Shown piece by piece: positions 19,586-28,234 of a stretch of DNA of 64,000 nucleotides. Position numbers and translations under genes: made by a program. The stretch lies in the NCBI GenBank assembly GCA_040754075.1, contig JBFMDH010000001.1, positions 465,645-529,644 of the forward strand, read 5' to 3'. The stretch comes from Acidobacteriota bacterium. Its GTDB lineage: Bacteria; Acidobacteriota; Blastocatellia; UBA7656. Below the pieces are notes generated by a model, which saw only the letters and a list, made by a program, of their open reading frames with translations, had not been told where the DNA came from and did no database searches. Positions within the stretch are counted from its first letter, which is position 1, and each line of letters starts with the position of its first letter.

Positions 19586-21757
19586 ATGAAACAAGTCGTT
19601 CAGAATTACCGCACCGGCGAATTAACCGTAGAAGAATTGCCACCCCCAGCTTTGAAAGCCGGAGGACTGCTGATTCGCACCGCCTGTTCGCTGATTAGCG
19701 CCGGTACGGAACGCACGATTGTTGAAACCGCGCAAAGTTCTCTGGTTGGCAAAGCCCGCTCACGCCCAGACCTCGTGCGCCAGGTTTTCGATACCCTTAA
19801 ACGCGAAGGCATTCGCTCGACTTATGAAAAAGTCACCGCCAAACTCAATCAGATAAAGGCGCTCGGCTACAGCGCCTCGGGAACCGTGATTGCCGTTGGC
19901 GAAAACGTCAACGGTTTTCAGGTTGGCGACCGCGTGGCTTGCGCCGGCGCGGGTTATGCTTCGCACGCCGAAGTGTTATTCGTTCCGCAAAACCTCTGTT
20001 GTAAATTGCCGGATGCCGCTTCCTTTGAATCTGCCTGTTACACAACCGTCGGCGCCATCGCCATGCAGGGCATTCGCCAAGCCGATGTGCGACTCGGCGA
20101 AGCGGTCGCGGTTATCGGGCTTGGACTCATCGGGCAACTGACGGTGCAGATGTTGAAAGCCGCCGGTTGTCGCGTGCTGGGATTCGATATTGATCCGCTT
20201 GCCGGTGAACTCGCGAAAAAATCCGGTGCCGATTTTGTCGCCGCAACCGAAGAGGGCGTGCGCACCGCCTGCCAAATTCTCACCGAAGGGCGCGGCGTTG
20301 ATTCGATAATTATTACGGCAAGCACCAAATCGGATGCGCCGGTTGAACTCGCTGCCGACCTTGCGCGTGACCGCGCGCGCATCGTTGCCGTTGGCCTTAT
20401 CGGCATGAACATTCCGCGCAATGCCTATTACCTGAAAGAACTCGAGGTGCGGTTGTCGCGTTCTTACGGACCTGGACGTTACGACCCCGAATATGAAGAG
20501 AAGGGCAATGATTACCCGATTGCCTATGTGCGTTGGACGGAGCGGCGCAATATGGAAGCCTTCGTGCAACTGATCGCCGAAGGCAAAGTGAAAACCGATT
20601 TGCTGACCACCCATCGCTTTTCGGTGGCGCAGGCGATGGACGCTTACGAGTTAATCACCAACAAAGGCGGTGAGCGTTATTGCGGCATTGTGCTTGAATA
20701 CCCGCAGGCGGAGATTGCAAGCGGCAAGGTTGTTAAAACCTCACACGCCAAAAAAACTTCTGAAGGTGCGTTAGGTGTGAGTTTCATTGGCGCGGGAAGT
20801 TTTGCCAGAGGCGTCTTGCTGCCGATTGTTAAACGCGCCGCAAAAGTTCAACTCGAAGGGGTTGCCACGGCGACCGGCATTAATGCGAAAAATACCGCAG
20901 AGATGTTCGGCTTTGTCTATTCAACGACCGATGCCGATGAGATTTTAAATAATGAAAAGAGCGAAGCCCTATTCATCGCCACGCGCCACGATTCACACGC
21001 CGATTTAGCCACCAGAGCTTTGCGGCAAAACAAGGCGGTGTTTGTTGAAAAACCGTTGGCAACCACTCTTGAAGGTTTACGCGAGGTTATCCTTGCAGCG
21101 CGTGAGACAGCGGGTGTCCTGACCGTCGGCTACAATCGCCGGTTTGCGCCGCTTGCCGTAGACCTTAAAAAACATTTCGCGAATCGCGCAGGCGTCCTCA
21201 CGGTTTTGTATCGCGTCAACGCCGGGCAAGTGCCCGCAGAGCATTGGACGCATGATGCAACAGAGGGTGGCGGGCGCATCATCGGAGAAGTCTGTCACTT
21301 TGTTGATTTCGTGCAATTCATCACCGATGCTTTGCCTGTGCAGGTGAGCGCGGCGCTCGTGCCGCAAAAACGCACAGCCGGTTTTGTTGATGACAGCGTC
21401 ACGGTTTCAATGACCATGAGCGACGGGTCGGTTGCTTCGATTGTTTATACGGCAAGTGGCAGTAAAGCGGTTGCCAAAGAGCGCGTCGAAATTTTTGGCG
21501 AACGTGAGGTCGCCATTTTAGATGATTTTAAAAAAGCGGAAATAATTTCCGACCGCAAAACGATTAAACTAGGAGGCAGCGCACAGGACAAAGGGCACGC
21601 GGCGGAAATCGCGGCGTTTTTGGATGCAGCGCACGGAAAAACCGCTTTGCCCATTAGCCTTGAATCGCTGACGGCGACCAGCCTTGCTTGCCTGGCGATT
21701 ATCGAAAGCGCAAAGCAGGCAAGCGTTTGTTCGATAGATATAAATTCGGTATTTTAA
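19586..21757 (+). CDS. fused zinc-type alcohol dehydrogenase and Gfo/Idh/MocA oxidoreductase
   Basis: 723 residues from the ATG at 19586. Residues ~1-375 are a medium-chain dehydrogenase with Rossmann motif VIGLGLIGQL and an NAD-binding DIDP region; the usual structural-zinc Cys cluster is not obvious. Residues ~395-723 are a Gfo/Idh/MocA domain with GAGSFARG and the VEKPLA motif. Such two-domain oxidoreductases are usually found in polysaccharide gene clusters and are thought to act on sugar derivatives. A sugar transferase follows 0.7 kb downstream. The upstream GTG at 19583 is an alternative start. Confidence 0.87.
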   Translation: MKQVVQNYRTGELTVEELPPPALKAGGLLIRTACSLISAGTERTIVETAQSSLVGKARSRPDLVRQVFDTLKREGIRSTYEKVTAKLNQIKALGYSASGTVIAVGENVNGFQVGDRVACAGAGYASHAEVLFVPQNLCCKLPDAASFESACYTTVGAIAMQGIRQADVRLGEAVAVIGLGLIGQLTVQMLKAAGCRVLGFDIDPLAGELAKKSGADFVAATEEGVRTACQILTEGRGVDSIIITASTKSDAPVELAADLARDRARIVAVGLIGMNIPRNAYYLKELEVRLSRSYGPGRYDPEYEEKGNDYPIAYVRWTERRNMEAFVQLIAEGKVKTDLLTTHRFSVAQAMDAYELITNKGGERYCGIVLEYPQAEIASGKVVKTSHAKKTSEGALGVSFIGAGSFARGVLLPIVKRAAKVQLEGVATATGINAKNTAEMFGFVYSTTDADEILNNEKSEALFIATRHDSHADLATRALRQNKAVFVEKPLATTLEGLREVILAARETAGVLTVGYNRRFAPLAVDLKKHFANRAGVLTVLYRVNAGQVPAEHWTHDATEGGGRIIGEVCHFVDFVQFITDALPVQVSAALVPQKRTAGFVDDSVTVSMTMSDGSVASIVYTASGSKAVAKERVEIFGEREVAILDDFKKAEIISDRKTIKLGGSAQDKGHAAEIAAFLDAAHGKTALPISLESLTATSLACLAIIESAKQASVCSIDINSVF

Positions 21758-21787
21758 TTTTATAAACGTTCGATTGACGGAGGAATT

Positions 21788-22258
21788 ATGAAATTGAGTA
21801 AAGCGATTTGTTTATTCGCCGCAATAATTTTATGCAGCGCCACCGCGATGGCGCAGAATTCAGCAAGTGTCGTCAAAGTTTCTGCCGCAAATGTCACGGT
21901 GAAAAAAGGTGGCGCGGGTACGGCTACGGTGACCTTGGATATACAGGGCGGCTATCACATCAATTCCAATCGCCCGTCGGAAACCTATTTGATTGCCACG
22001 GCGCTCAAACTCGAAAAGTCCGCCGGGTTGACGCTCGGCGGCGTGATTTATCCGAAAGCCAAAATGCAGAAGTTTTCGTTTTCTGAAAAGCCGCTTTCGG
22101 TTTTTGAGGGACGAACCGTATTGAAATTCACGGTTCGCGCAGGCGCGGCGGCGGCGAGTCAAACCGTGAAAGGCAAATTAACCATTCAAGCCTGCAATAA
22201 CGAGCAATGTTTGCGCCCTCAAACCGTAAATGTTAGCATTCCCGTTGAAGTGAACTGA
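21788..22258 (+). CDS. exported DsbD N-terminal-domain-like protein
   Basis: 156 residues with a signal peptide ending AMAQ. The mature part is a beta-sandwich with GGYHINSNRPSETYL, a GVIYPKAK strand, and a C-terminal ACNNEQCLRP with the two cysteines expected in the periplasmic alpha domain of DsbD. Full DsbD also has membrane and thioredoxin domains, which are absent here. A stand-alone thiol carrier or accessory domain is the best guess. The start has GGAGG a few bases upstream, and the gene follows the oxidoreductase by 30 bases. Confidence 0.8.
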   Translation: MKLSKAICLFAAIILCSATAMAQNSASVVKVSAANVTVKKGGAGTATVTLDIQGGYHINSNRPSETYLIATALKLEKSAGLTLGGVIYPKAKMQKFSFSEKPLSVFEGRTVLKFTVRAGAAAASQTVKGKLTIQACNNEQCLRPQTVNVSIPVEVN

Positions 22259-22263
22259 ATTCC

Positions 22264-22373
22264 GGTCAATTGTCCGTTGTCGTTCGCCAATGGTTATCCC
22301 GTTTGTTGTTTGAATGCCGCTCAATTCAACTGCCAACCCTTTGCCAATAACCAATGATAACGGACAATTGACC
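22264..22373. repeat. 15-bp perfect inverted repeat in the intergenic gap
   Basis: The 15-base arms at 22264-22278 (GGTCAATTGTCCGTT) and 22359-22373 are exact reverse complements, 80 bases apart. The interior also carries related AATGGTTAT and ATAACCAATG pieces. It lies between the DsbD-like gene and the sugar transferase. A terminator or spacer role is possible. The design matches other repeats in this window though the sequence is unrelated. Confidence 0.8.
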
Positions 22374-22464
22374 AATGACTGAGAACCGACCCGTGTGTTA
22401 TCCTTTCTCACTAGATTTGAACCGCTGTATCTCTCCCTATAAATTTTGATTGATTGAAAAATAA

Positions 22465-24039
22465 ATGGTTCAACAAGCTGCTACAGTCGAAGCGATAAAA
22501 ACCGGAGCCAATCGATACAGTCTGGCGTCGAACGCCGTAATGGTCATCTCCTTAATTTTTGTAGATGTCCTGCTTGCCGTTTTAGCCTTTGTGTTAGCCT
22601 ACGAAATTCGTCAGGATGCGCCGATTTTTTTATGGGAGCGATGGAAGACCTTACCCGTCGGCATTGCGCCCGATTTCAAACCTTATTTCAGCATTTTATT
22701 ATTCGTGCCTTTCGTAAAACTTTACGCGCTCCATCATTACAGCTTTCATAAACTGCGTGGCGAATTCTCTTTTTCCGGCGATTTTTTCCGCATCATTAAA
22801 GCCGCCACGATGTCGTTCATGATTTTGGTGGTCATCGCTTTCCTGTTTCGCCAGGGGTTTGCGATTCGTGATGGCGAAATTGTCAAACAGGATTTTTCCT
22901 ATTCGCGTCTGGTGTTCATTTATGACTGGGTGCTGTCGATAGGACTTTTCTGGATGCTCAGAATATTTGTGCGGACTTTGCAAATCGTGTCGCGCAATAA
23001 TGAGCGCAATCTGATTCGCACGGTGGTTGTCGGGTCAGGCGAAATGGCAGATGTTTGCATTGCCGAAATGTCTGAAAAACCGCGCCTCGGATACAAACTG
23101 GTCGGGGTAGTGACGGCGCGAAAAAATCAAACCGCATCGGGTATTGAAAAACATGGTATCCGCAAACTCGGCTCATTCGATAACCTCCCTGACCTGGTCA
23201 AACGCCACGGCATCGAAGAGGTGTTAATTACCGATTCGAGCATCAGCCCCGCGAGAATGTTTCACGTATTGATGGAATGTGGGCGTGACCATCACATTAA
23301 ATATCGGGTGATTCCCGATTTGTTTGACTGTATGCCGGGCAAAACCGAAATTGCCACTATCGGGTCGTTGCCCATGATTAAGCTCTACGAAGAGCCACTT
23401 CGCGGCTGGCAACGGGTACTCAAACGTGGGGTAGACATCGTGGTCGCCACCTCTGCCATCATTTTGACCTCGCCGTTCTGGATGGTGCTGGCGTGGTTGA
23501 TTAAACGCGAATCGCCGGGTCCGGTATTTTTAAAACAGGAACGTGTCGGCATGGATGGCAAGGTTTTTCTGATGTACAAATTTCGTTCGATGATTGATGG
23601 CGTCGACGATCAGGCGCACCGGGAACTCATGGAAAAAATGATTAACGGTGAACATGCCAATCAGGGAACCAGTGATGAACCGATTTATGGCAAGGTCAAA
23701 GATGACCCCAGGCTTACGCGCATCGGCAGTTGGATGCGCCGTTATTCGATTGATGAATTGCCGCAGATGTTCAATGTTTTACTGGGCGAGATGAGCGTCG
23801 TCGGCCCGCGTCCGCCGATTCCTTACGAAGTCGTGCATTACAAAGACTGGCATCGCAATCGCTTTCATATCAAACCGGGAATTACCGGACTGTGGCAGGT
23901 GAGCGGGCGCAATCGCCTGCACTTTGAAGAGATGGTCAGGCTCGATATTTTCTATCTGGAAAACTGGTCGGTGTGGCTGGATTTGAAGATTATGTTTAAA
24001 ACCCTTCCGGTGATGCTGCGCGGCGATAACACTTATTGA
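22465..24039 (+). CDS. polyprenyl-phosphate hexose-1-phosphate transferase (WcaJ-like)
   Basis: 524 residues. The N-terminal half has four or five membrane spans plus a CoA-binding-like domain (VVVGSGEMADV). The C-terminal bacterial sugar transferase domain carries KRESPGPVFLKQERVG, the YKFRSM segment, NVLLGEMSVVGPRPP and KPGITGLWQVSGRN. These enzymes move a hexose-1-phosphate from a nucleotide sugar to undecaprenyl phosphate to begin exopolysaccharide or capsule repeats. The ATG follows an AAATAA context without a strong ribosome site. A 69-base piece of its 3' part (23872-23940) is copied at 24647-24715. Confidence 0.92.
   Translation: MVQQAATVEAIKTGANRYSLASNAVMVISLIFVDVLLAVLAFVLAYEIRQDAPIFLWERWKTLPVGIAPDFKPYFSILLFVPFVKLYALHHYSFHKLRGEFSFSGDFFRIIKAATMSFMILVVIAFLFRQGFAIRDGEIVKQDFSYSRLVFIYDWVLSIGLFWMLRIFVRTLQIVSRNNERNLIRTVVVGSGEMADVCIAEMSEKPRLGYKLVGVVTARKNQTASGIEKHGIRKLGSFDNLPDLVKRHGIEEVLITDSSISPARMFHVLMECGRDHHIKYRVIPDLFDCMPGKTEIATIGSLPMIKLYEEPLRGWQRVLKRGVDIVVATSAIILTSPFWMVLAWLIKRESPGPVFLKQERVGMDGKVFLMYKFRSMIDGVDDQAHRELMEKMINGEHANQGTSDEPIYGKVKDDPRLTRIGSWMRRYSIDELPQMFNVLLGEMSVVGPRPPIPYEVVHYKDWHRNRFHIKPGITGLWQVSGRNRLHFEEMVRLDIFYLENWSVWLDLKIMFKTLPVMLRGDNTY
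23872..23940 (+). repeat. source copy of a 69-bp perfect direct repeat
   Basis: This stretch of the sugar transferase gene, coding KPGITGLWQVSGRN and the next few residues, is identical to 24647-24715. The reading frame of the gene is intact here. Confidence 0.92.
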
Positions 24040-24087
24040 AATCTCACTTGCGATTGTGAGAAAGTGACAGAGAAAGGAACAGAGATT

Positions 24088-24291
24088 ATGGAAGAGAAAT
24101 TGCTAATTGAGGTTCCTGAATCAAAGCGGAAAGAGTTTGAGAAGTTACTCGACGAGTTGATCAAAGGGATTAAACACACGGTAAAGCAAGGTGAAATTCA
24201 AGCCGCCAAATTCGCAGAGCATCAAACGGAGTTTCAGCGGATAATGAGAGAAATCGAGGCGCGAAGAAAGAATGTGGAAAAAGCTGCTTGA
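24088..24291 (+). CDS. small helical protein
   Basis: 67 residues from ATG 24088, which has AAAGGA nine bases upstream; a GTG at 24064 is the other start. It has a mixed Glu/Lys/Arg helical composition (KRKEFEKLLDEL, EIEARRKNVEK) typical of a coiled coil. No domain or family was recognised. It is 48 bases after the sugar transferase. A second frame just downstream (24304-24645) has the same composition, so this may be the first part of a broken longer gene. Confidence 0.55.
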   Translation: MEEKLLIEVPESKRKEFEKLLDELIKGIKHTVKQGEIQAAKFAEHQTEFQRIMREIEARRKNVEKAA

Positions 24292-24303
24292 AATTGCCAA
24301 ATA

Positions 24304-24645
24304 AATTTTTGCGCTGAACCTTACCGTTAATCGCCATACCGAACAGATAGACGCTCTTAAAAAAGAAATCCACCAATTGTCTGAAGCTTTGCGCGACACC
24401 ACCAATGAAGTTTATCGAGTGATTGAAACTATACGCGAGACGAAAGATGAAACCCGGCAATTGTCTCAAACTTTGCGAGAGACAAAAGATGAGGTTCGGA
24501 GAAACGCCGAGCGCGAAGAATTTGAACGTGAACGGCTGCTCCACAACTCGAAAACATTTTGCTAAAGGCTCAAATCAAACCGCCAAAACAACGGAAACTC
24601 TCCTCGAAACGCCCTAAAGCAAACCCCAATCGGGATACACAAGAA
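24304..24645 (+). pseudogene. frameshifted remnant of a coiled-coil protein gene
   Basis: After an in-frame TAA at 24304 a frame without a start codon reads NLTVNRHTEQ..., through repeated ETKDE-type heptads, to stop at a TAA near 24563. Reading from CTC in the neighbouring frame at about 24545 continues with LENILLKAQIKPPKQRK and a basic tail until a TAA at 24646. Such a continuation across a frame change, together with the absent start, indicates decay. It probably once belonged with the small helical gene upstream. Sequence error is the other explanation. Confidence 0.45.
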
Positions 24646-24646
24646 T

Positions 24647-24715
24647 AAACCGGGAATTACCGGACTGTGGCAGGTGAGCGGGCGCAATCGCCTGCACTTT
24701 GAAGAGATGGTCAGG
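24647..24715 (+). repeat. second copy of the 69-bp repeat (sugar transferase fragment)
   Basis: Identical to 23872-23940 over 69 bases. It begins at the stop codon that closes the coiled-coil remnant and is not joined to the rest of a transferase gene. The frame continues for about 70 codons into unrelated sequence. It is a fragment left by duplication or insertion, not a functional gene. Confidence 0.92.
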
Positions 24716-24783
24716 AAGGCAGGAATTCAGGCAGAAATACTGGGGCGAAACTTTAGGGGAATATTGACGAGCGAGCTTTTGCT

Positions 24784-24975
24784 TTATTTTGACGTCGTGG
24801 GATTGGTGTCCTCTAAAATGATTTGCGAACCGTGCTCAATAATTAAATTTGCCTTTTCTTCTCCAACCCGGACGATTAAATCTCGAAAAATTTTAAGCTC
24901 TTTAATAAGCTCTTTGGATTGCTGATTGACCTTTACGTTTTCAATGTCTAAGCGAACCATTCCATTTACTGACAT
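24784..24975 (-). CDS. small acidic helical protein next to the phosphoesterase gene
   Basis: 63 residues if started at the ATG 24975, which has GGAAGGAAA eight bases upstream. The sequence shows VNQQSKELIKELKIFRDLIVRVGEEKANLIIEHG, a long helix followed by a short beta piece. No family was recognised. It begins about 20 bases after the stop of the phosphoesterase-GAF gene on the same strand, so the two are likely co-transcribed. Confidence 0.55.
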   Translation of the reverse strand: MSVNGMVRLDIENVKVNQQSKELIKELKIFRDLIVRVGEEKANLIIEHGSQIILEDTNPTTSK

Positions 24976-24995
24976 CAGATGATTTCCTTCCATTA

Positions 24996-27365
24996 TCAAT
25001 TAACGAGTTTATCTATAATGAGACTGCCCCATGTTTGTGTCAAGGCTTTCAAATCGCTTCTTTCTTGTTGTTTCTGTGCTTCCGTCAGGTCAAAAACCGG
25101 CAGCAGGCGAGAATATTCTTGGGTAGAAGAAACGTTTAGTACGCCCATCGCTATGCCTGATTGGTCAATCCAGGGAATGGAGAGAAGAATATTACAAGGA
25201 ACCCAAGAGGAAGGCTTTCCGCTGAATGCCGCCATTTCATCAGGACTGATATAGAGTTCGGTTTTATCTGCAAGCGGATTGTAAAAGACCGCTTCGCCGG
25301 TTTCAAAAGCCGACCCTTGGCAACCTTCACCGGGCATGAAATATTCGTCAAATAAATTTTCAATGTGACCGAAGTTTGAAAGCACACACCTCAAGACGGA
25401 ATGCTGATCATCGAAAATCGCCAGACTGATTTGCAAGGTTTCTCGTAAATTCCTCGCCGGATATTTTTTGTGAAAATACTCAAGCAACCCTTCCAGAATA
25501 TGAACCAAATCGGCATAGTCACCGGCAGATGATTCCTGACGCTTTTGGGCAATCATTAACAATTGCTTTCTCACAAACCGCAATTTCTCCATCACCTCTT
25601 GACTAGCGGATTTATCAGGCGCAGTTGCTTTGTAGCTCCACTGAATTCGATAGCGAAAATAACTCACCGGAGAAGGCACATCCAATATCAGACTTCTTCC
25701 CTGACACTTGAGTTTATTTTGGATTCTGAAGCTCTCTTTGTCGTGTTGAATGAATTTGCGGTCATTGGACTTGACGGATGTGGTTTTTGGCGCATACTGG
25801 GCAATCGCATTGAAATCTTTTATCGTGCCCATGTCGAATCCGTCAGGAAAATTAACCTGGAGTCTGAGGTAATCGGCAGGTCGTTCACATTCGATAGTGG
25901 CGATTTCCCACTTTAATTTTTCTCCCATGAAATTAATCGGATATCTTCGTTGAAATTCTTTCAAGCTGAGCGCATGACCATTCATCAAGCGGTAAGTATA
26001 TTCCAGGTCGAAGGTGGGGTGTTCTTTCAGGCGTTTCTGAAAAGTGATTTGTCCTTTGGTATTCCAGGGAGTGCTGCCGGGTTGAATATTCATAAACGCA
26101 TGGTCAGGAGAGGTATCCGTTTCCTGGAGCGCCAACCCTCTGATATAGACCGGCCTGTCGGTTTCTAAATCCTCAATCGGATAAACATCCTTTCCGTCTC
26201 TGGTGAGAACTTTACAATCCTGTAGTTGAATCAACACCTGACTATAGCCCTGGCGCGTGAGGGAAATCACCTTGGCAATGTGACCGATGGATAGCCCGAG
26301 TTTTCGCTGTTCAAAATTTTTTCGGCGCTCTCTTATATCGTTTAAATCATAAAGGTCATAATGCGGACTTTTCGGGTTCGGCTTGCCATCCTCTGCGTAA
26401 AAACTTTGTTCCACTTCAACCGTATCATCATCATAAATCTTTATAATGTTGAAACCATTGCCGAGCGGGTCAGAAGGGTGCTTATGGGTTGTGGAACCCG
26501 CAGCCAGTACGGCGATGCTGTGCCTGGTTCCGTCCTCAAAATCATAGGTTATTCGAGAAAAACCGGAACGGTGTTTATGCCCATGAAGAATCAAATCCAC
26601 TCCCTCTTTCACAGCGTGGTCAAGGAAAAGACCGGCGTTATGAAAAACCATGAAACTGTTAAACAGACCGCTCTCTTTGTCCTGGATTATTGGCAACGGA
26701 TGATGATGCACCACGACGATTTTAAAAAAATCGCTTTCCCCAAGTTCGGCGTTTATTTTCGTCGAAAGCTTTCTGATTTGATCGAAACTGACTCTGCCCG
26801 TAGCCATACCGAACCATTCAAACAAGGGGGTTGAATTCAATCCGAATATTGCCAGTTGGCGACCTCTGTCAATCAGGGTTTGAACCGCATCCGCATCACG
26901 CAGGGCTTTCCCTTTGGGCAACAGCGCATTGCCTGCCAGTTTCAAATAGCGACCAAGGCGTTCGAGTCGATTGATTCTGAAATGTTCCAATCGCTCATCC
27001 CAAGATGCCTCACCATTCCATTGTTTTCTGAAGTAGATTTCAAACGGAATGCGGGTCAAGCGCCAGAATCCCACAAGCCCCATGCGTTTGTAATCGTGGT
27101 TTCCGGGAATGACCAGCACATTAGCCGGAGCGATACCGGATTGCTTAGCCAGGGTGCAGATAAATTTGTGGGCTTCAAACATGGCAAAGGGCGAAGGGTG
27201 TTCCGCCACATCCCCCGAAGCGATTAAGAAGTCAGGCGTTAGCTTGTGGGTTTCAATCAAGGTATTTAATGCTTTGATGATTTCTTCATTCGTCTGTTTG
27301 ATAAAAAATTTTCTGCCAAAATGCAGGTCGGAAATATGTAAAATGGTTGCGCGAACTTTACTCAT
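24996..27365 (-). CDS. calcineurin-like metallophosphoesterase with beta-rich middle and C-terminal GAF-like domain
   Basis: 789 residues from the ATG 27365 (AAAGG seven bases upstream). The metallophosphoesterase domain (1-~290) has D13-L-H15, G-D52, GNHD (88-91), HHH (220-222) and HGHKH (261-265). The middle (~380-590) is beta-rich with unknown domains, including a sandwich-like FRYRIQWSY segment. The C-terminal ~200 residues look like a GAF sensor, ending in FETGEAVFY..., IPWIDQSGIAMGVLNV. The enzyme part would cut a phosphodiester such as a nucleotide signal, and the GAF part could sense a ligand. There is no transmembrane segment. This arrangement is unfamiliar. Confidence 0.78.
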   Translation of the reverse strand: MSKVRATILHISDLHFGRKFFIKQTNEEIIKALNTLIETHKLTPDFLIASGDVAEHPSPFAMFEAHKFICTLAKQSGIAPANVLVIPGNHDYKRMGLVGFWRLTRIPFEIYFRKQWNGEASWDERLEHFRINRLERLGRYLKLAGNALLPKGKALRDADAVQTLIDRGRQLAIFGLNSTPLFEWFGMATGRVSFDQIRKLSTKINAELGESDFFKIVVVHHHPLPIIQDKESGLFNSFMVFHNAGLFLDHAVKEGVDLILHGHKHRSGFSRITYDFEDGTRHSIAVLAAGSTTHKHPSDPLGNGFNIIKIYDDDTVEVEQSFYAEDGKPNPKSPHYDLYDLNDIRERRKNFEQRKLGLSIGHIAKVISLTRQGYSQVLIQLQDCKVLTRDGKDVYPIEDLETDRPVYIRGLALQETDTSPDHAFMNIQPGSTPWNTKGQITFQKRLKEHPTFDLEYTYRLMNGHALSLKEFQRRYPINFMGEKLKWEIATIECERPADYLRLQVNFPDGFDMGTIKDFNAIAQYAPKTTSVKSNDRKFIQHDKESFRIQNKLKCQGRSLILDVPSPVSYFRYRIQWSYKATAPDKSASQEVMEKLRFVRKQLLMIAQKRQESSAGDYADLVHILEGLLEYFHKKYPARNLRETLQISLAIFDDQHSVLRCVLSNFGHIENLFDEYFMPGEGCQGSAFETGEAVFYNPLADKTELYISPDEMAAFSGKPSSWVPCNILLSIPWIDQSGIAMGVLNVSSTQEYSRLLPVFDLTEAQKQQERSDLKALTQTWGSLIIDKLVN

Positions 27366-27710
27366 CAATCAGCCTTTGATTCAGTTCAATTGGTGAACTC
27401 TCGACTTTGAAAAGACTAAATGTTTCTCACCAAACTTCAATGCATTACCTGACTGGTAATCTTTTGGCAGGGAAATTACTCCTGATATTTGCAGCTTGTC
27501 AATGACCTCTTCGGCTTTTCTTAGTGGAAAAAAAGACTGTCTGGGGTTGTAAAATGCAATTGCTCTCGATTGGCTGGTTAGGAAAAATAAACAACAAGAC
27601 AATCGTTGGAATTAGCGGTTATTGGCGGCTTGACTGTTGAAAATGCCCGGCTTGGCGATGCTGCCGGTACGGGGCGATTTTTCGGTCACGGTAATTACAG
27701 CCGCACTTCA
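27366..27710. other. 345-bp gap with no confident gene
   Basis: A minus-strand frame at 27381-27602 (73 residues, TTG start only, no ribosome site) ends just before the phosphoesterase gene and might be a leader or a decayed gene. A plus-strand frame at 27606-27791 overlaps the next gene on the other strand and is not supported. No hairpin or promoter was recognised. Confidence 0.35.
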
Positions 27711-28154
27711 TTAAAGCGGGTCGATTCTATCTATTTTCCAGACGCCCGCGATTTGCTTCATATGAATGCGCATTTTGCTATCGCCGAATGATGGACTTCC
27801 CTTGAGCGTCACATTCATGGTTGCTTTAGCTCCTTGAATCATCAACTTTGCAATCATCACATGCTTTCCCCAAGCTTCATCGAAATCCTGCGCGTTGATG
27901 AAAATGTCGGCATCCATTTGCTCAATCAATCTGGGCGCTTTTCTGAGTAATTCGGGAGTCAGGTATTTTGCCATCGTCGATTTTTTCTGACTGAGCGGGT
28001 CGATGTTTTTACTGAGTTGTTCGATATACCAACGATAAAATTCTTTGACCGTCGCATCAGGCGAAGCCGCAGGTTTCGCGCTTTGACCGGCATTGAGTGT
28101 AAAAGAAAAATTACAACAGAGGGTCAGCAATAAAAGCACTGTCTTGACTCGCAT
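27711..28154 (-). CDS. exported DUF3828-like protein
   Basis: 147 residues with a signal peptide (MRVKTVLLLLTLCC...). The mature part reads VKEFYRWYIEQLSKN near the start and ends KIDRIDPL, which is the pattern of DUF3828-type periplasmic proteins with an NTF2-like or similar alpha/beta fold. No function is known for this group. The ribosome site AAAGGAG lies four bases before the ATG. Confidence 0.72.
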   Translation of the reverse strand: MRVKTVLLLLTLCCNFSFTLNAGQSAKPAASPDATVKEFYRWYIEQLSKNIDPLSQKKSTMAKYLTPELLRKAPRLIEQMDADIFINAQDFDEAWGKHVMIAKLMIQGAKATMNVTLKGSPSFGDSKMRIHMKQIAGVWKIDRIDPL

Positions 28155-28184
28155 AAAACTCCTTTGGCGAAGCGTTCAACGAAA

Positions 28185-28222
28185 GAGAGAAAAGTGAAAA
28201 CTCGAAATTTCACTTTTCTCTC
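28185..28222 (-). terminator. 15-bp hairpin between two minus-strand genes
   Basis: GAGAGAAAAGTGAAA at 28185-28199 is exactly complementary to 28208-28222, with an eight-base loop. It lies 13 bases after the stop of the 28235-28837 gene and before the next start. On the minus strand it is followed by TTTCGTTG, a short T-rich stretch, so it may be an intrinsic terminator. It is built from the same GAAAAGTGAAA-type units seen in other repeats. Confidence 0.55.
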
Positions 28223-28234
28223 AACACTTTTCGC

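Noticed and set aside
27381..27602. 73-codon minus-strand frame before the phosphoesterase gene
   Set aside because: Only a TTG start, no ribosome site, no similarity; kept as a note under the gap.
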